64,000 bases of DNA from Protonemura montana (Eukaryota; Arthropoda; Insecta; Plecoptera; Nemouridae), in NCBI GenBank assembly GCA_947568835.1, contig OX387611.1, forward strand, positions 872,001 through 936,000. The letters run 5' to 3'. A program made the position numbers and the translations under genes. The notes under the pieces were generated by a model that saw only the letters and a program-made list of their open reading frames with translations, made no database searches and was not told the origin of the DNA. Positions 1 to 10,929 of this stretch are shown here, one piece after another (position 1 is the stretch's first letter; every line of letters starts with the position of its first letter).

Positions 1-180
1 CAGCGTCCATCTCTGCAGACAGACGCGCTAAAAACATACCTATTTCTAGCCGAGATTGCTTTAAAATCCTTATTTATCATTGTGATTAACGACGCACTGT
101 CTTTAAAACAGGCCCTGCGGTACTGGTGTGATGGTGTTAATAAATAAATGGATGATGATCAGGACTTTGACGAACCTAAC
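1..180 (-). repeat. Duplicated block with SINE-tail-like segment
   Basis: These bases match 8800-8985 closely. Both copies contain a stretch (here about 95-175) like the 3' tail of the 5S-headed SINE at 11806-12235, including the complement of GTGCGTCGTTAA. At the left edge, bases 1-12 read on the minus strand as the start of the same candidate exon (ATG GAC GCT) seen at 8808, so a paralogue of that exon probably continues to the left of the window. Function unknown. Confidence 0.5.
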
Positions 181-352
181 CTAACCCGGACCACACACGA
201 TTTGGCAGTTAATGCTGTGATTTCTGTACCGATCCACAAAGCTTGGTTCTTCTTCCAATGGGGCCTTAATGTTGAACAGAGTGCCATCGATAACTCAGAT
301 TATATTTGGGGAATTGGCAATTTTGTGGAATTCTGTAAAGAAAAATAATGTT

Positions 353-907
353 TTATATACTCAGATAAGATTGTGGAAGGTTGACAGGTAGAGAAACAAT
401 TGTTAGGTTAGGTGTACCATTGGTTATAGAGACTTGCGTAGCAATCCTGATATTGTAAACGCGATTAGGTAGCTTACCTGATTTAACTCTTGCTATATAG
501 TCCTCATCTTCTAAAGGGAACGTGATGTAACGGGCTAATAGTTCAGTTAAAGCATTGCTTACATCTCTCACAATTCTAGAGCAGCTAGATTGGCTGACTC
601 CTGTCACATCCCCAGTAACGTTTTGGAAGGAACCCGAAGCATAAAACCCCAATGCTGTGAGTATCTGCGTAGGAACACGGATTGCCCTTGATCTGAACGA
701 ATCTCTCTGTAGAATGTCACCGATTTCTTGACAGAGCTCTACTAAGGCATTCCTGGGAAGCCGATACTATCGTAACAAAAAGTTGTCGGGCACATTTAAA
801 GGATCTAACCGATCTCGCAAAACTCGGATTGGTCCTTGAAATACTACATTTTCATCAGCAGCAGCTGCTTCTTCATTTAAAATAAACTGAACAGCGGCAG
901 GTAACAT
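353..907 (-). pseudogene. PIF/Harbinger transposase N-terminal fragment, broken
   Basis: Reading leftward from an ATG at 907, the frame gives an N-terminal half of a DDE_Tnp_4 (Harbinger) transposase. It begins MLPAAVQFILNEE and continues through the family-typical GFYASGSFQ and GVSQSSCSRIV motifs of the helix-turn-helix region. One in-frame TAG at 767-769 stands where the relative at 35440-35650 has TGG (Trp). The frame ends at 353, before any catalytic D or E, so the piece is truncated and cannot encode an active enzyme. The same sequence, with an internal deletion, lies inside the MITE at 35018-36028, which identifies the family that produced that MITE. Confidence 0.8.
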
Positions 908-1183
908 TTCAATGAACTTACACTTGAATTCAATTAATGACACTGACACTAACGGCGTATTCCCAAAGTTTCCTCCACCATGTCGAGACCTCTTCTCTCG
1001 TGGTAGCCAGGAATTATGCACCCAGCCGTAGCCATCGTGACCGCTAATCTTTGGATGGACCACGGTTTTGAGTGACGCCGGAATCTTTTTAACTTTTAGC
1101 AAGTTCTTCACCCTGCCTATACTTCCGGACCACCCTCGAGGTGACAGGCATGGTGCGTTTTTTTTTTTATACAGGTTTCCCAC

Positions 1184-2636
1184 GTAGGTCTACACCTGTT
1201 GAGTCTTCAGTTCAGAAACCCAGGACCTGAGTTTTTTTGTGTTTCCATGTCTGTTTATGTGTAGATGTGTGAGTGTGTTATTTGCTTGTTTGCTTTGCAA
1301 TCACATTCACCCTGATCGTGTCTCTTTGCTGCGTCTTTCAGTTCCTCTCTTTCTTCTTTTAGTTTGTCTTCAGCGGAAGGATCCGGGAGGTTAACCGCTA
1401 GCGAATCAATCCCCATTTATTTTTCCGTTGGCAGCGTCTTGTCCACGCCAACGACTTGCTGCACATCTTGAACATCTTTGGATGCCGAAACCCCAGACTG
1501 GAGGACGACGGCCGTCCAGTCAATAGCAGAGATATCCGGTGTCCTGATGTCAGGGTTTTCCAGGAGAGGAGTTTGTTCCCCGCACGCCTCCTCGTCGCAA
1601 GCAGCTCACTCGCAGTTGGCCAGTGTGGCTTCGGAAACTTTTTCAGGACTCCACAACTGTAGGGCACACAGGAATAAGGCGCTAAATTTGTAGGACGGAC
1701 TTGAAAAGTGCCAAAGAAAGGTTAATACGTCGTTTATTGCATTTTTTACATCTGAGAGATCCTTTGATATTGTCACCGGCTACGCATTTTGTTGTACTTC
1801 ATACTACTTATTTAAATTAAATAATTGTGTATTTGGCATAACACAAATTTAAATTGCAATTTTCACGATATTATCAAGAATAACTGAATATAGATTTTAT
1901 ACAATTCCTAACAATTTCTTTGCCGACTCGGAGTCACTCGAGGTCTGTTTTTTATATTCAATGCCCGGATGCTATCATCAGAATCAGCCAGAATCACCTA
2001 GAAAATGAATTTGATATAAGTCCTAAAAGACTAAAAGTGATGAAAGATTCACTTGAAGTTTGGTCATTTCATGCCAGCATGCAGCAAGCATATCCATTGC
2101 TTTAATTGTGCTAAAATGTAGGTAATGAGCTATTTTTCAGCTAGCTAAGTAATATATTTTGTAAAAAATGGCATGAGCTTATAAGTTTCCTGCCAAACCT
2201 ATAAACCGGAACTAACTCATTATTTAGGAAAATAGGTACTGTAATTGTCAGTTCCAAAGTACCTAAGGATAATGGAGAAAAGGTTAGAAATGACAATGGG
2301 AAGGTTTGGAAAACTTAAAACAGGATGTGATTATTTATAATTTCAGCTTTAGTTTTGTATTCCTGTTGCGGCTGATGAGTGAGACCGCCTCACTATTGCT
2401 TTGCCTGAAATTCCTTCCGGTACAATGGTTTAAATTGAAATTAATATTTGTAATAAAAATTACATGATCTAGGAATGAATTACACTAACTTAGAACTTTT
2501 TTAGCAAGTAAGAATGTACAGTTAATTTGTTGCAGCACATGCATTTATAGATGTTTCTTGATGCCAATACCTATTTATTATTGCACCTAGGGTGTGTTAC
2601 CAGTATTGTGGAACTTATGACATACCCAATAGCCAT
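1184..2636. other. No recognisable gene
   Basis: About 1.45 kb, AT-rich in its second half. A plus-strand open stretch around 1470-1690 has Ser/Ala-rich translation without a family I recognise and no convincing splice sites. I see no TIRs or tandem repeats. Confidence 0.5.
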
Positions 2637-3098
2637 CCTTATTATTATTATTATTATTAAATGCATTTATTCATTTCCAGTGTGTACATATACATTTGTT
2701 ACAACAAAGAAGAGTAGATAGATATAATGACAGGAATGAAGCCCACATAAGACAAAGCTTGTGTGTGGGCTGCTTTAGAAAATATAACATAAAATAATTT
2801 TTTTCCAAGATAAGCTATGATTCAAAATAAATTATAAATTCTTATACAGGGCGTCGTAGAAATGTCTACCATTTTTATAAAGCCATTTTTTGATTTCTCT
2901 CTTTTGTCGATTTGGATTTCTTTGTAAGACAATTTGTTGGGGTAGGATGTTATACAATTTTGGGATTGAAAAGTCTGCATGGCGTTGTCCGAAGGAAGTG
3001 TTTTTAAATGGTATTTTAAATGTTGATACGAGTTCATTCCTCAAGGAGTAGTCCGCAATGCTTATTTTCTTATTAAATTTAGTACGGTTTTTTAGCAA
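2637..3098 (-). mobile_element. Non-LTR retrotransposon 3' fragment
   Basis: On the minus strand the translation includes KNTSFGQRHADFSIPKLYN and a later KKWLYKN, the pattern at the C-terminal end of jockey/CR1-like ORF2 proteins (FGQRsfsy...klwNsLP...f...L). It is followed by an AT-rich 3' tail ending in an (AAT)n run at about 2637-2660. It is 5'-truncated, with no reverse-transcriptase catalytic motif. Subfamily not resolved. Confidence 0.65.
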
Positions 3099-3284
3099 AT
3101 ATGAAAGCTAATATATCCTATTAGTTGACCATCGTCCAGACGCTGCTTAAAATTGCTTTGCCTCCAAATGAAGCTGTCGTGGGTGCTGCCCGGCCAGCGA
3201 ACAACAATGTTCATTATGTACAGGTCAGCCCTGCAAATGGCCTGCACATTTAGGGAGTGCCTTCCATGCTTAACTTCGATCCCT

Positions 3285-3505
3285 CACACCTCACTTCGAA
3301 ACAGAACTGGTCATGTGTATAATGGTCACCCATCCAATACCTGACCCAGCACAGTGTTGCTTAACTCTCATCCCTCTAACCTCTCTCTCGAACAAAACTG
3401 ATCATGTGTATGATGGTCACCCATCCAATACCTGACCCAGCGCAGTGTTGCTTAACTCTCATCCCTCCAACCTCTCTCCCGAACACAATTGGTCATGTGT
3501 TCGAA
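3285..3505 (-). repeat. 91-bp 5S-derived units, about 2.4 copies
   Basis: Tandem copies of the 91-bp unit described at 31365-32070, lying in the intron upstream of the GPCR copy 1 exon at 3579. On the minus strand each unit keeps AAGTTAAGCAACACTG and TTGGATGGGTGACC, which correspond to the internal control region of 5S rRNA genes. The position matches the longer array upstream of the equivalent exon of GPCR copy 2. Confidence 0.75.
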
Positions 3506-3578
3506 CACAATTGAAGCAATGAACAATAACAACAACAAAAATTTGCTGATGCCAATCTTGTACTTAATTCTTTGCCAG

Positions 3579-3959
3579 ATGACGAGAAGACAAAAAGCGA
3601 TAAATTCCAAATTGAATTGACTCGAACTGACGGCAACGTAAAAGACAAAGTTACCGAAGAGGTAAAGAGCAAGCTCGAGACGGATTTGTGTGAACTTCTC
3701 AAGCCTTCAGCTAATATCAAGACTTCTTATTGCGATGTGAAGTACTTCAACGAGAGTCTGGACGAATCCCAACACTTCAAAATCGAGTTCCGAGTCAACA
3801 ATCGCATCTCAAGATTGATACCAATCGGCGGTGACACAAAAACCAGCGTTTTCAACGATACTTACCTAATGCGGGTCGAGGACGTTCACTTCTGTCCCGA
3901 AGGAGAGACAATCAATGTCGATGGAGCTGTGTATTTGTGGCCGCGGCTAGATATGCAAG
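3579..3959 (+). CDS. Adhesion-type GPCR copy 1, ectodomain exon
   Basis: Exon with acceptor TTTGCCAG and donor CAAG|GTAAAT. It encodes about 126 residues of extracellular sequence, including YFNESLDESQHFKIEFRVNN and FCPEGETINVDGAVYLWPRL. It aligns along its length with the exon at 32156-32518. The exon enters at phase 1 and leaves at phase 1, so it can join the exon at 5914 in frame (...DMQ-E-YQDKDFQ). No named domain recognised; this is the juxtamembrane ectodomain upstream of a GPS-like module. The preceding exon, which in copy 2 is at 31113-31248, has no visible counterpart between base 1 and this exon, so the 5' part of copy 1 is either outside the window, diverged or lost. Confidence 0.8.
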
Positions 3960-4039
3960 GTAAATTGCTTTACAATTTGTTCTGGTGGTGGATTATCATG
4001 GTTTACTGATTGATTGTAAATTTGTTATCTTGCACACAC

Positions 4040-4290
4040 TTTAAAACATCATCTGAACTACGATATTCAACAATACTACAATATTAATTGTCGGCACAAA
4101 CGACAAATAAAAAATATTTTTGTTCAGAGTCATTCGTTTACAAAATGTCACTACGCTAAACCGCGACTTGCAAAGTAACATTACTCTAAGAAGCCAGTTA
4201 ACTTTAAGTGGATGATTTCTATTGTGGTCCATTGATCGATTGATTACTGGAGTTAAACGACACATTGTTTTGACCACTAGTCTAGTGGCA
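4040..4290 (-). repeat. Intron segment ending in SINE tail
   Basis: Intron of GPCR copy 1, homologous to 32590-32850 in copy 2. From about 4240 it resembles the SINE 3' tail (complement of GTGCGTCGTTAA, here slightly changed) and runs straight into the 14-bp array. Confidence 0.55.
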
Positions 4291-5371
4291 CTGGTCTGGT
4301 GGCACTGGTCTGGTGGCACTGGTCTGGTAGCACTGGTCTGGTGGCACTGGTCTGGTGGCACTGGTCTGGTGGCACTGGTCTGGTGGCACTGGTCTGGTGG
4401 CACTGGTCTGGTGGCACTGGTCTGGTGGCACTGGTCTGGTGGCACTGGTCTGGTGGCACTGGTCTGGTGACACTGGTCTGGTGGCACTGGTCTGGTGGCA
4501 CTGGTCTGGTAGCACTGGTCTGGTGGCACTGGTCTGGTAGCACTGGTCTGGTGGCACTGGTCTGGTGGCACTGGTCTGGTGGCACTGGTCTGGTAGCACT
4601 GGTCTGGTGGCACTGGTCTGGTAGCACTGGTCTGGTGGCACTGGTCTGGTGGCACTGGTCTGGTGGCACTGGTCTGGTAGCACTGGTCTGGTGGCACTGG
4701 TCTGGTAGCACTGGTCTGGTGGCACTGGTCTGGTGGCACTGGTCTGGTGGCACTGGTCTGGTGGCACTGGTCTGGTGGCACTGGTCTGGTGGCACTGGTC
4801 TGGTGGCACTGGTCTGGTGGCACTGGTCTGGTGGCACTGGTCTGGTAGCACTGGTCTGGTGGTACTGGTCTGGTGGCACTGGTCTGGTGGCACTGGTCTG
4901 GTGTCACTGGTCTGGTGGCACTCGTCTGGTGACACTGGTCTGGTGGCACTGGTCTGGTGGCACTAATCTGGTAGCACTGGTCTGGTGGCACTGGTCTGAT
5001 GGCACTGGTCTGGTGGCACTGGTCTGGTGGCACTGGTCTGGTGGCACTGGTCTGGTGGCACTGGTCTGGTGGCACTGGTCTGGTGGCACTGGTCTGGTGG
5101 CACTGGTCTGGTGGCACTGGTCTGGTGGCACTGGTCTGGTGGCACTGGTCTGGTGGCACTGGTCAGGTGGCACTGGTCTGGTGGCACTGGTCTGGTGGCA
5201 CTGGTCTGGTGGCACTGGTCTGGTGGCACTGGTCTGGTGGCACTGGTCTGGTGGCACTGGTCTGGTGGCACTGGTCTGGTGGCACTGGTCTGGTGGCACT
5301 GGTCTGGTGGCACTGGTCTGGTGGCACTGGTCTGGTGGCACTGGTCTGGTGGCACTGGTCTGGTGGCACTT
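4276..5371. repeat. 14-bp minisatellite, about 78 copies
   Basis: Head-to-tail repeats of TGGCACTGGTCTGG, 1,096 bp long, with scattered single-base variants (most often TGGTAGCACTGGTC). It lies in the intron between GPCR copy 1 exons 3579-3959 and 5914-7766. The matching intron of copy 2 has only a few degenerate units (about 32820-32900). The array is flanked by SINE tail on its left and 5S-derived units on its right, so it is an internal expansion of a SINE insertion. Long open frames on both strands are a by-product of the periodicity, not genes. Confidence 0.95.
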
Positions 5372-5387
5372 GCCTAAAGTCCACTGG

Positions 5388-5805
5388 AACAGAACTGGTC
5401 ATGTGTGTGATGGTCACCCATCCAATACCTGACCCAGCGCAGTGTTGCTTTATTTCCATCCCTCCAACCTCTCTTACATACACAACTGGTCATGTGTATG
5501 ATGGTCACCCATCCAATACCTGACCCAGCGCAGTGTTGCTTAATTTCCATCCCTCCAACCTCTCTCCCGAACAGAACTGGTCATGTGTATGATGGTCACC
5601 CATCCAATACCTGACTCATCGCAGTGTTGCTTAACTTTCATCTCTCCAACCTCTATTACGAACAGAACTGGTCATGGGTATGATGGTCACCCATCCAATA
5701 CCTGACCCAGCGCATTGTTGCTTATCTTTCATCCCTCCAACCTCTCTCCCGGACAGAACTGGTCATGTGTATGATGGTCACCCATCCAATAACTAATCAA
5801 GTGCA
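5388..5805 (-). repeat. 91-bp 5S-derived units, about 4.6 copies
   Basis: Tandem units with the 5S-like core, directly following the 14-bp array and about 110 bp before the acceptor of the GPCR copy 1 exon at 5914. Single units begin near 5396, 5487, 5578, 5669 and 5760. Copy 2 has just one unit at the matching place (33060-33125). Confidence 0.8.
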
Positions 5806-5913
5806 GTTTTTCGAACTGAAGTGAACTAACGAGAACTGGTATATTCTTTGTGGCAAACTTTGCTATTTGTAACCAATTAGCAAAAGGCTGGTGAGCAAAA
5901 ATTTTTTTTTTAG

Positions 5914-7766
5914 AATACCAAGACAAAGATTTTCAATTCTTCACAAACTTGTTAACGAGCGTCATCATCCGCCGCGACTGCAGCTTCAACCAAGAGATCT
6001 TCCACGGTGTCTGGCTTCCAAGGATCTCCAGGTGGGGGCTCGTCTGGAATGAGAACTGCACTCTCGACGAGCAATTCTTCAATAAGGAGTATTACATTCA
6101 GTTCCTGAACTCATCTGACATCAAACGTCGCCAAGAGGAAGTGTTATATAACTTCACCACAACTTCCGTAGACACAAGCACTTTCCAGGAGGTCGCACGC
6201 GTTGTCGAACGCGAGGTGAAGATACATAACGAGTTGTCCGAACGTATCATCCATGACCTCGTCATCATCACGGCAAATCTCATCCTAGAATCTGACTTTA
6301 TTGTATCATCAGAGCCACGCGTCTCCCTGGTAGTAGCCGACATAGAAGGCAGTGAGTCGGTTGAGGGGTTCACGTTAGACTTCGATTCCACCAAGGTGGG
6401 TGAGTGGGACAACATCACGGTGAATAGGAAGCCGACGACGCAAGGATTAGCCCCGTTTGCGTTGGACGTTTCGGCGAGGATTTTGGAAGCTCACACGCGC
6501 GTTGCCTTTGTCGTCGTCTGGAAAAATATTCTTTTTCATCTCTATTTTCCAAATAAGAACACCTATGAACAATATCTCGAAGTGATCGTGATGTTTCCTC
6601 GCAAGGACGAGGTGTCTGCGTGGTCGTTTGCCTCTTACGCCAACCACCATGTCGACATCATATACGATCAATTATTTATGGCTGGCTTAACTTATGACTA
6701 TCTGTCTTGTATTGCTTGGAACAAAGACCTCCGTGATTGGTCGAGTGAGGGCTGTAAGATGTTGAACAGTGATAAAGGCAATTTCAGCGTCTGTCGTTGC
6801 AGCGGCAAGTACTTTACAATGCAGGACGGCGTTCCGATCGTAAGGTTTGCCTTGAAGAAAGGCTTTGCATGGCATAAGCAAGCGATTTCCAACAACCCAT
6901 GGACAGACTTCTTGAAGGACAAACCTGGTCTGATGACAGCTGCAGCCATCGAATGTCTTCTGTCAGTACCTGGTTTGGGTTCCATCTTTGGCACGGCCAT
7001 TTTCTTTAAGCAATGGCGGGAAAACATGGGGCACAAGATCCTCCTGCACATGGTACTGGCGCTGACTTGCAACCTTGTTCTCGGTTTCACCGCCAGCTTT
7101 GTGCGCATGACGACAGAGAGCGTTGGTTGTCTAGTATACGGTGTGCTACGTCACTACTCGTTCCTCGCCATGTTCCTCTGGATGCTGGTGTTATCCTGCC
7201 TACAGCTCAAGAGGCTGACCACCGTGGCCGGTGCCAAGGCGACCACTCACCTCATTCTGAAGGTGTCAACTTTTGCCTGGGGCGTACCGTTAGTGCCTAT
7301 CATTACCTTGCTGAGTTGGAACCTCGGCTTCTACCGGACCGACCGGTTCGACCGAGGATACTGCTATCCCGAGGGAATCGTCCTCCAGGTGACGGTCCAA
7401 GGACCAGCAGGATTTATCTTGTTCGTCAACTTCTGCATCTTCGTCAAGATTTTGATGCACATCTACAAGAAGGGCGGCGAGGGGGAAATAACGCGACACA
7501 GCAAAAACCAGAAGGCCGAGCAGTTGAACAAGCTCAAGACCAGCTTCTTCATCTTTTTTTTATTCGGGTTCACCTGGGTCTTTCACATCTTTGCCGAGGA
7601 GCGCGTCTTCGTCAGCGACTTCCTCTTCGAGTATTTGTTTCCCATGACGGCCACCACTCACATCTTCACTTTGTCACTCTTCTTTGTAGTATTTCAGAAA
7701 TCTACGAGGAAGAATTGGTTGAAGTTGATCAGCAAGGCGGCCAGCAAACTTATGCGAAAGTCTTGA
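5914..7766 (+). CDS. Adhesion-type GPCR copy 1, last exon (GPS-like + 7TM)
   Basis: Encodes about 616 residues of a family-B2 (adhesion) G-protein-coupled receptor at the plasma membrane. After about 330 extracellular residues comes a GPS-like module: CIAWNKDLRDWSSEGC, then CRCSGKYFTM. The usual autoproteolysis tripeptide (H-L-T/S) is absent, so cleavage is not expected. Seven membrane segments follow, starting near AAIECLLSVPGLGSIFGTAI and including LLHMVLALTCNLVLGFTASF, the Cys-bearing loop before VYGVLRHYSFLAMFLWML, the GFTWVFHIF segment and HIFTLSLFFVVF. A short basic tail ends LISKAASKLMRKS at a TGA. I begin the exon at the AG at 5912-5913, where phase and similarity to 33231 agree. Ligand and signalling partner cannot be deduced. 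Confidence 0.88.
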
Positions 7767-8150
7767 AATTACGGCAATTAGTTAGACTGGCCTCCAAAGC
7801 AGACGGTTTAAATATTGATTGTTTGTATTGATGTTGATTATTTGATTTTGATTAAAGTGCGTTTGACAATTCTTGTCTTTCAGTTGCGTTTGTTTTAATT
7901 GAATTTTTTTTTTGTTACATTGTTTTAAAAGTCACGCACTTTTCTTTCCTTAGTTTGATTGTCAGCTGTTCTTTTAACAGTCTATAGATATGTTACTTCG
8001 GCCTTATTTGCTTCACTGGCAAATGTTTTAACACTGGAATATATTTATTTGTTTAGCTTCCAAAAATAACACTGGCAGTGTGTTCCATTAAAGAAATATG
8101 CTACATGTATGTCTGGCAATATTTTTTCTCATTTAATAAAAAACTAAAGT
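7767..8150 (+). other. GPCR copy 1 3' untranslated region
   Basis: AT-rich sequence homologous to 37410-37650 downstream of GPCR copy 2, for example the shared TATGTCTGGCAATATTT. An AATAAA-containing stretch (TTTAATAAAAAACT) near 8130 is a plausible polyadenylation signal. Confidence 0.5.
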
Positions 8151-8487
8151 ACCTTCAGAACCTGCACCCATTGACACTTGCCCTTGGTATCTGCTAGAAA
8201 AGTGTTAATTGTTTCAGATTTTATTTTAAATCACAAGTTTTCATTGTTTTTACCGAGCGTATTCTTTGTAAGTCGTTCCCAAACAGACATCTTGAATCTT
8301 GTTCGCAGTTTTAACCACCGAAGTTGGCGTCAAAAACTTCACATTTGTTAATTGCGTTGAAGGCTGGATACACCGGCGTTGAAAACAAAACACGGGATCC
8401 TGGATCTTGGTGATTTTACAGACGTGTCAGCTTCACCATCGACAGAGTTCTTTTGTTTGTGTGACAAACACAAAGATATTTACTTAC

Positions 8488-8808
8488 AATAATATTTCAA
8501 GCTCGGCACGGTCTTCTTGCTCCACCATATGTGCCGAGTCAAGAGTGCACAAACCCGGTTTAAAACGCTAAAAACCACAACAAAAAAAACCACTTCTTAA
8601 AAGCCTGACTTTGCCAAGAATACTCATGCATGGCTGGCAAGATAAGGAAATTGTAAGTTAAGAAATGTGATTCACTTACCATCGCAAATATTCGGAGTTT
8701 CTGATCTCCGTTGATTGCAGCGTCGATCGTCTCATCCGGGTTCAGGGTGGAGAGGCATTCGCAGACAAACTCCACTTCCTGTTCCTCGACTAAATCCCCA
8801 GCGTCCAT
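8488..8808 (-). CDS. Candidate two-exon start of a small unknown gene
   Basis: Exon 1, 8808-8680, starts ATGGACGCTGGGG and encodes 43 residues (MDAGDLVEEQEVEFVCECLS...) up to a consensus donor ATG|GTAAGT. A possible second exon, 8567-8488, joins in phase 0 (RFKPGLCTLDSAHMVEQED...) and ends at ATT|GTAAGT. Both are acidic and open. A terminal exon is not convincing. The first exon recurs at the left window edge, so this may be a duplicated gene lying between GPCR copies on the opposite strand. Family not recognised; it could also be a chance open frame. Confidence 0.3.
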
Positions 8809-8985
8809 CTCTGGACAGAGATGCGCTAAAAAGTTACATATTTCTAGCCGAGATTGCTTTGATATCTTTATTTATCATTGTGTTTAGCGACGCACTGTCT
8901 TCAAAACAGACCCTGTGGTACTGGTCTAATGGCGTTAATAAATAAATTGATGATAATGGGGACTATGACGAATCTTAAGGCCCAT
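8809..8985 (-). repeat. SINE-tail-like block upstream of candidate exon
   Basis: Second copy of the block at 1-180, with the SINE-tail signature at about 8880-8950 (complement of GTGCGTCGCTAA) and a TTAATAAATAAATTGATG stretch. Confidence 0.5.
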
Positions 8986-8989
8986 CATT

Positions 8990-10600
8990 CCCGCGGGTAA
9001 AATCGTGAAAAATGGGTCTCAAATGGTTATATAGTGTTTGTATTATGTTAACGACAAGGAAAAACAAGTTCCGGAAAATTGGTGAGTTTTCCGGAAAAAT
9101 TAAAAATCAAATCCTTGGCGCAAATCAGCACTGCAAAAACACGAGTTAAAGAGTCCGCGATTTTTTCCCGAAATGCCTCAACATGGTCTTCTTAGACAAG
9201 CAATTTTGGTAGTCACAGCTATAAAATTAATTGAGATATCAATTTTCAAAAACTCTTCATTTAATCTAAAAAAGTTTCTGGTTTTAAACCGATCGTCAGT
9301 TGCCCGAAAAATGATCCATTAAACTAATAAAAGGAATGTGATAAAGCCTGAAGCATGCAGATTTCAAATATGTGTGTTTCAACGCGATCGGACGAACGAT
9401 GTAGGTACTGGTTTGAGCAAGGTAAACGCTTGCGAGGCGCAACTTTTCGGACAAGTCGAACTCATAAAAAATGCATATTGCATACATTCAGGCTGATGCT
9501 AGTGCCTGCTAGCTAGTTGTACCAGCTACTTCGAGCGCGACCTTGCAGTCTTTCATGAGGCAGGAGAGTCTGCAATTGGTCTTATCGCTGTAATCCTCGA
9601 GTGGAATTTTTTAAATTCCCTAATGAATGAGCTGAGATTTGTAAACATAGCGCGCGATTTCAGAGTGTGTAGCAAGTATGATTTGCCTGCCAGACTTCAA
9701 TTCCACATTATTATTTTGCGAAGGAGCGGGAGCAATTAGACATGTATTTCATTCGGGTTCTCCAATAGTAGCGATTGACTTATTGGCGCTACATATTATT
9801 GTAGCTGTACATTATTTCTTTACAGATTGCAACACGGTACGCAAACGTCATTCGAGGATATAAACTCTTCAAACCATGTTCTGTCTGACGAAAAATTAGC
9901 CAATTACCAGAACCGATCAGGAATCTGATATTTCACATTGCAACCATCGATACACAGTTTCTTTCTGAGTGAAGCACACGTGGGAAAATAATTAGAAGTG
10001 GAATTTGAAGTGCTCAGCGTAATAATTCTACAAAGAAATGCAAGAGCAGCAGTGTGTCTTGGCTTACCAGTGGTGGGCCACCTATGAGAGTCCTCGTCAG
10101 TTTGTGCCAACTTTTCGTTCGTTGAATACATGATAGTTTACTGTATCTTTGGTAAGATTCTGGAAATTTTTAAAATGCATCCACCAGAGGCATCTCACGA
10201 GGTTTTTTATTGCTCGGTCAAAATTGACTCTAAAGTTCGTTCAAAAAAGGATCATCAGTTGCGAGTCGATGCAGTTACGATAGTAATCACCAAAGAATTG
10301 AAATAAAAAAATCAAATGATATTAAATGTATTAATTTTTATCTCCTCTAAGGATTTTGCTGAGTATTTTAAAGCCTCGCTTCAGGCGCAGAGCAATGAAA
10401 ACATCAGTCCTGCGATATAAAGGCTTAGCGAATGGCGATGACTCATTTGCAAGGACACGAGAAATCATTGTTTTACAGCGCGCGAACGCACTTGGCGTTC
10501 CACATTTCTTGTGCTAGAAAATCGATTGAAATTGATTTGAAATCTGGATGTTATCACGAACTCAATGATATCAAGAAAATAATGAAACTCCCGATTTAGT
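8990..10600. other. No recognisable gene
   Basis: About 1.6 kb without supported exons, tandem repeats or TIRs. Short open frames (for example 9678-9863, plus) lack family signatures. Confidence 0.5.
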
Positions 10601-10604
10601 AGGT

Positions 10605-10865
10605 TTATTGTTGTTGTTGCAATGGTTGGGGAACTACTTGATAAATAATAATCCTTCGAGTGCGATAAGCCTGGTAGTGTTTACAACATTATATAATTTG
10701 CTCAATGGCTAGACTGAATTCTAGCAGTGGAATGAGAGGCAAGATACAAGTGGGCAGAATAGTTCGACTTCGCGACTGGATAAAACCAGGAGCTTGGGAA
10801 ATGAACGTCCTGTCGCTTCGAGAGCTGAAACTCGACTAATATTAATATGGCAACAGCCTGGAGTA
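10605..10865. repeat. Block duplicated downstream of both GPCR copies
   Basis: Matches 37968-38235 in the same orientation, including GTGCGATAAGCCTGGTAGTG and CTGTCGCTTCGAGAGCTGAA, apart from a short indel. It lies downstream of GPCR copy 1, as its partner lies downstream of copy 2, so it marks the extent of the segmental duplication. No coding sense is evident. Confidence 0.7.
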
Positions 10866-10929
10866 GATTCTCGTCCTACATATGGCAACAGCGGAGTGGG
10901 GATTGGCATGATACCCGTTAACTTAACTT

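Noticed and set aside
160..195. Telomere-like CCTAACCTAACC
   Set aside because: Only a few units; a similar CCTAACCTAGCC occurs within the SINE at about 11905, so it belongs to the SINE family.
3135..3222. Possible exon (TLLKIALPPNEAVVGAARPA...) before the copy 1 array
   Set aside because: Has AG and GT at its edges and is open, but does not match exon 31113-31248 of copy 2 and the phase to 3579 does not fit; left unassigned.
4276..5371. Long open frames on both strands (up to about 370 codons) through the 14-bp array
   Set aside because: Pure products of the 14-bp periodicity; no start context, splice sites or non-repeat coding sequence.
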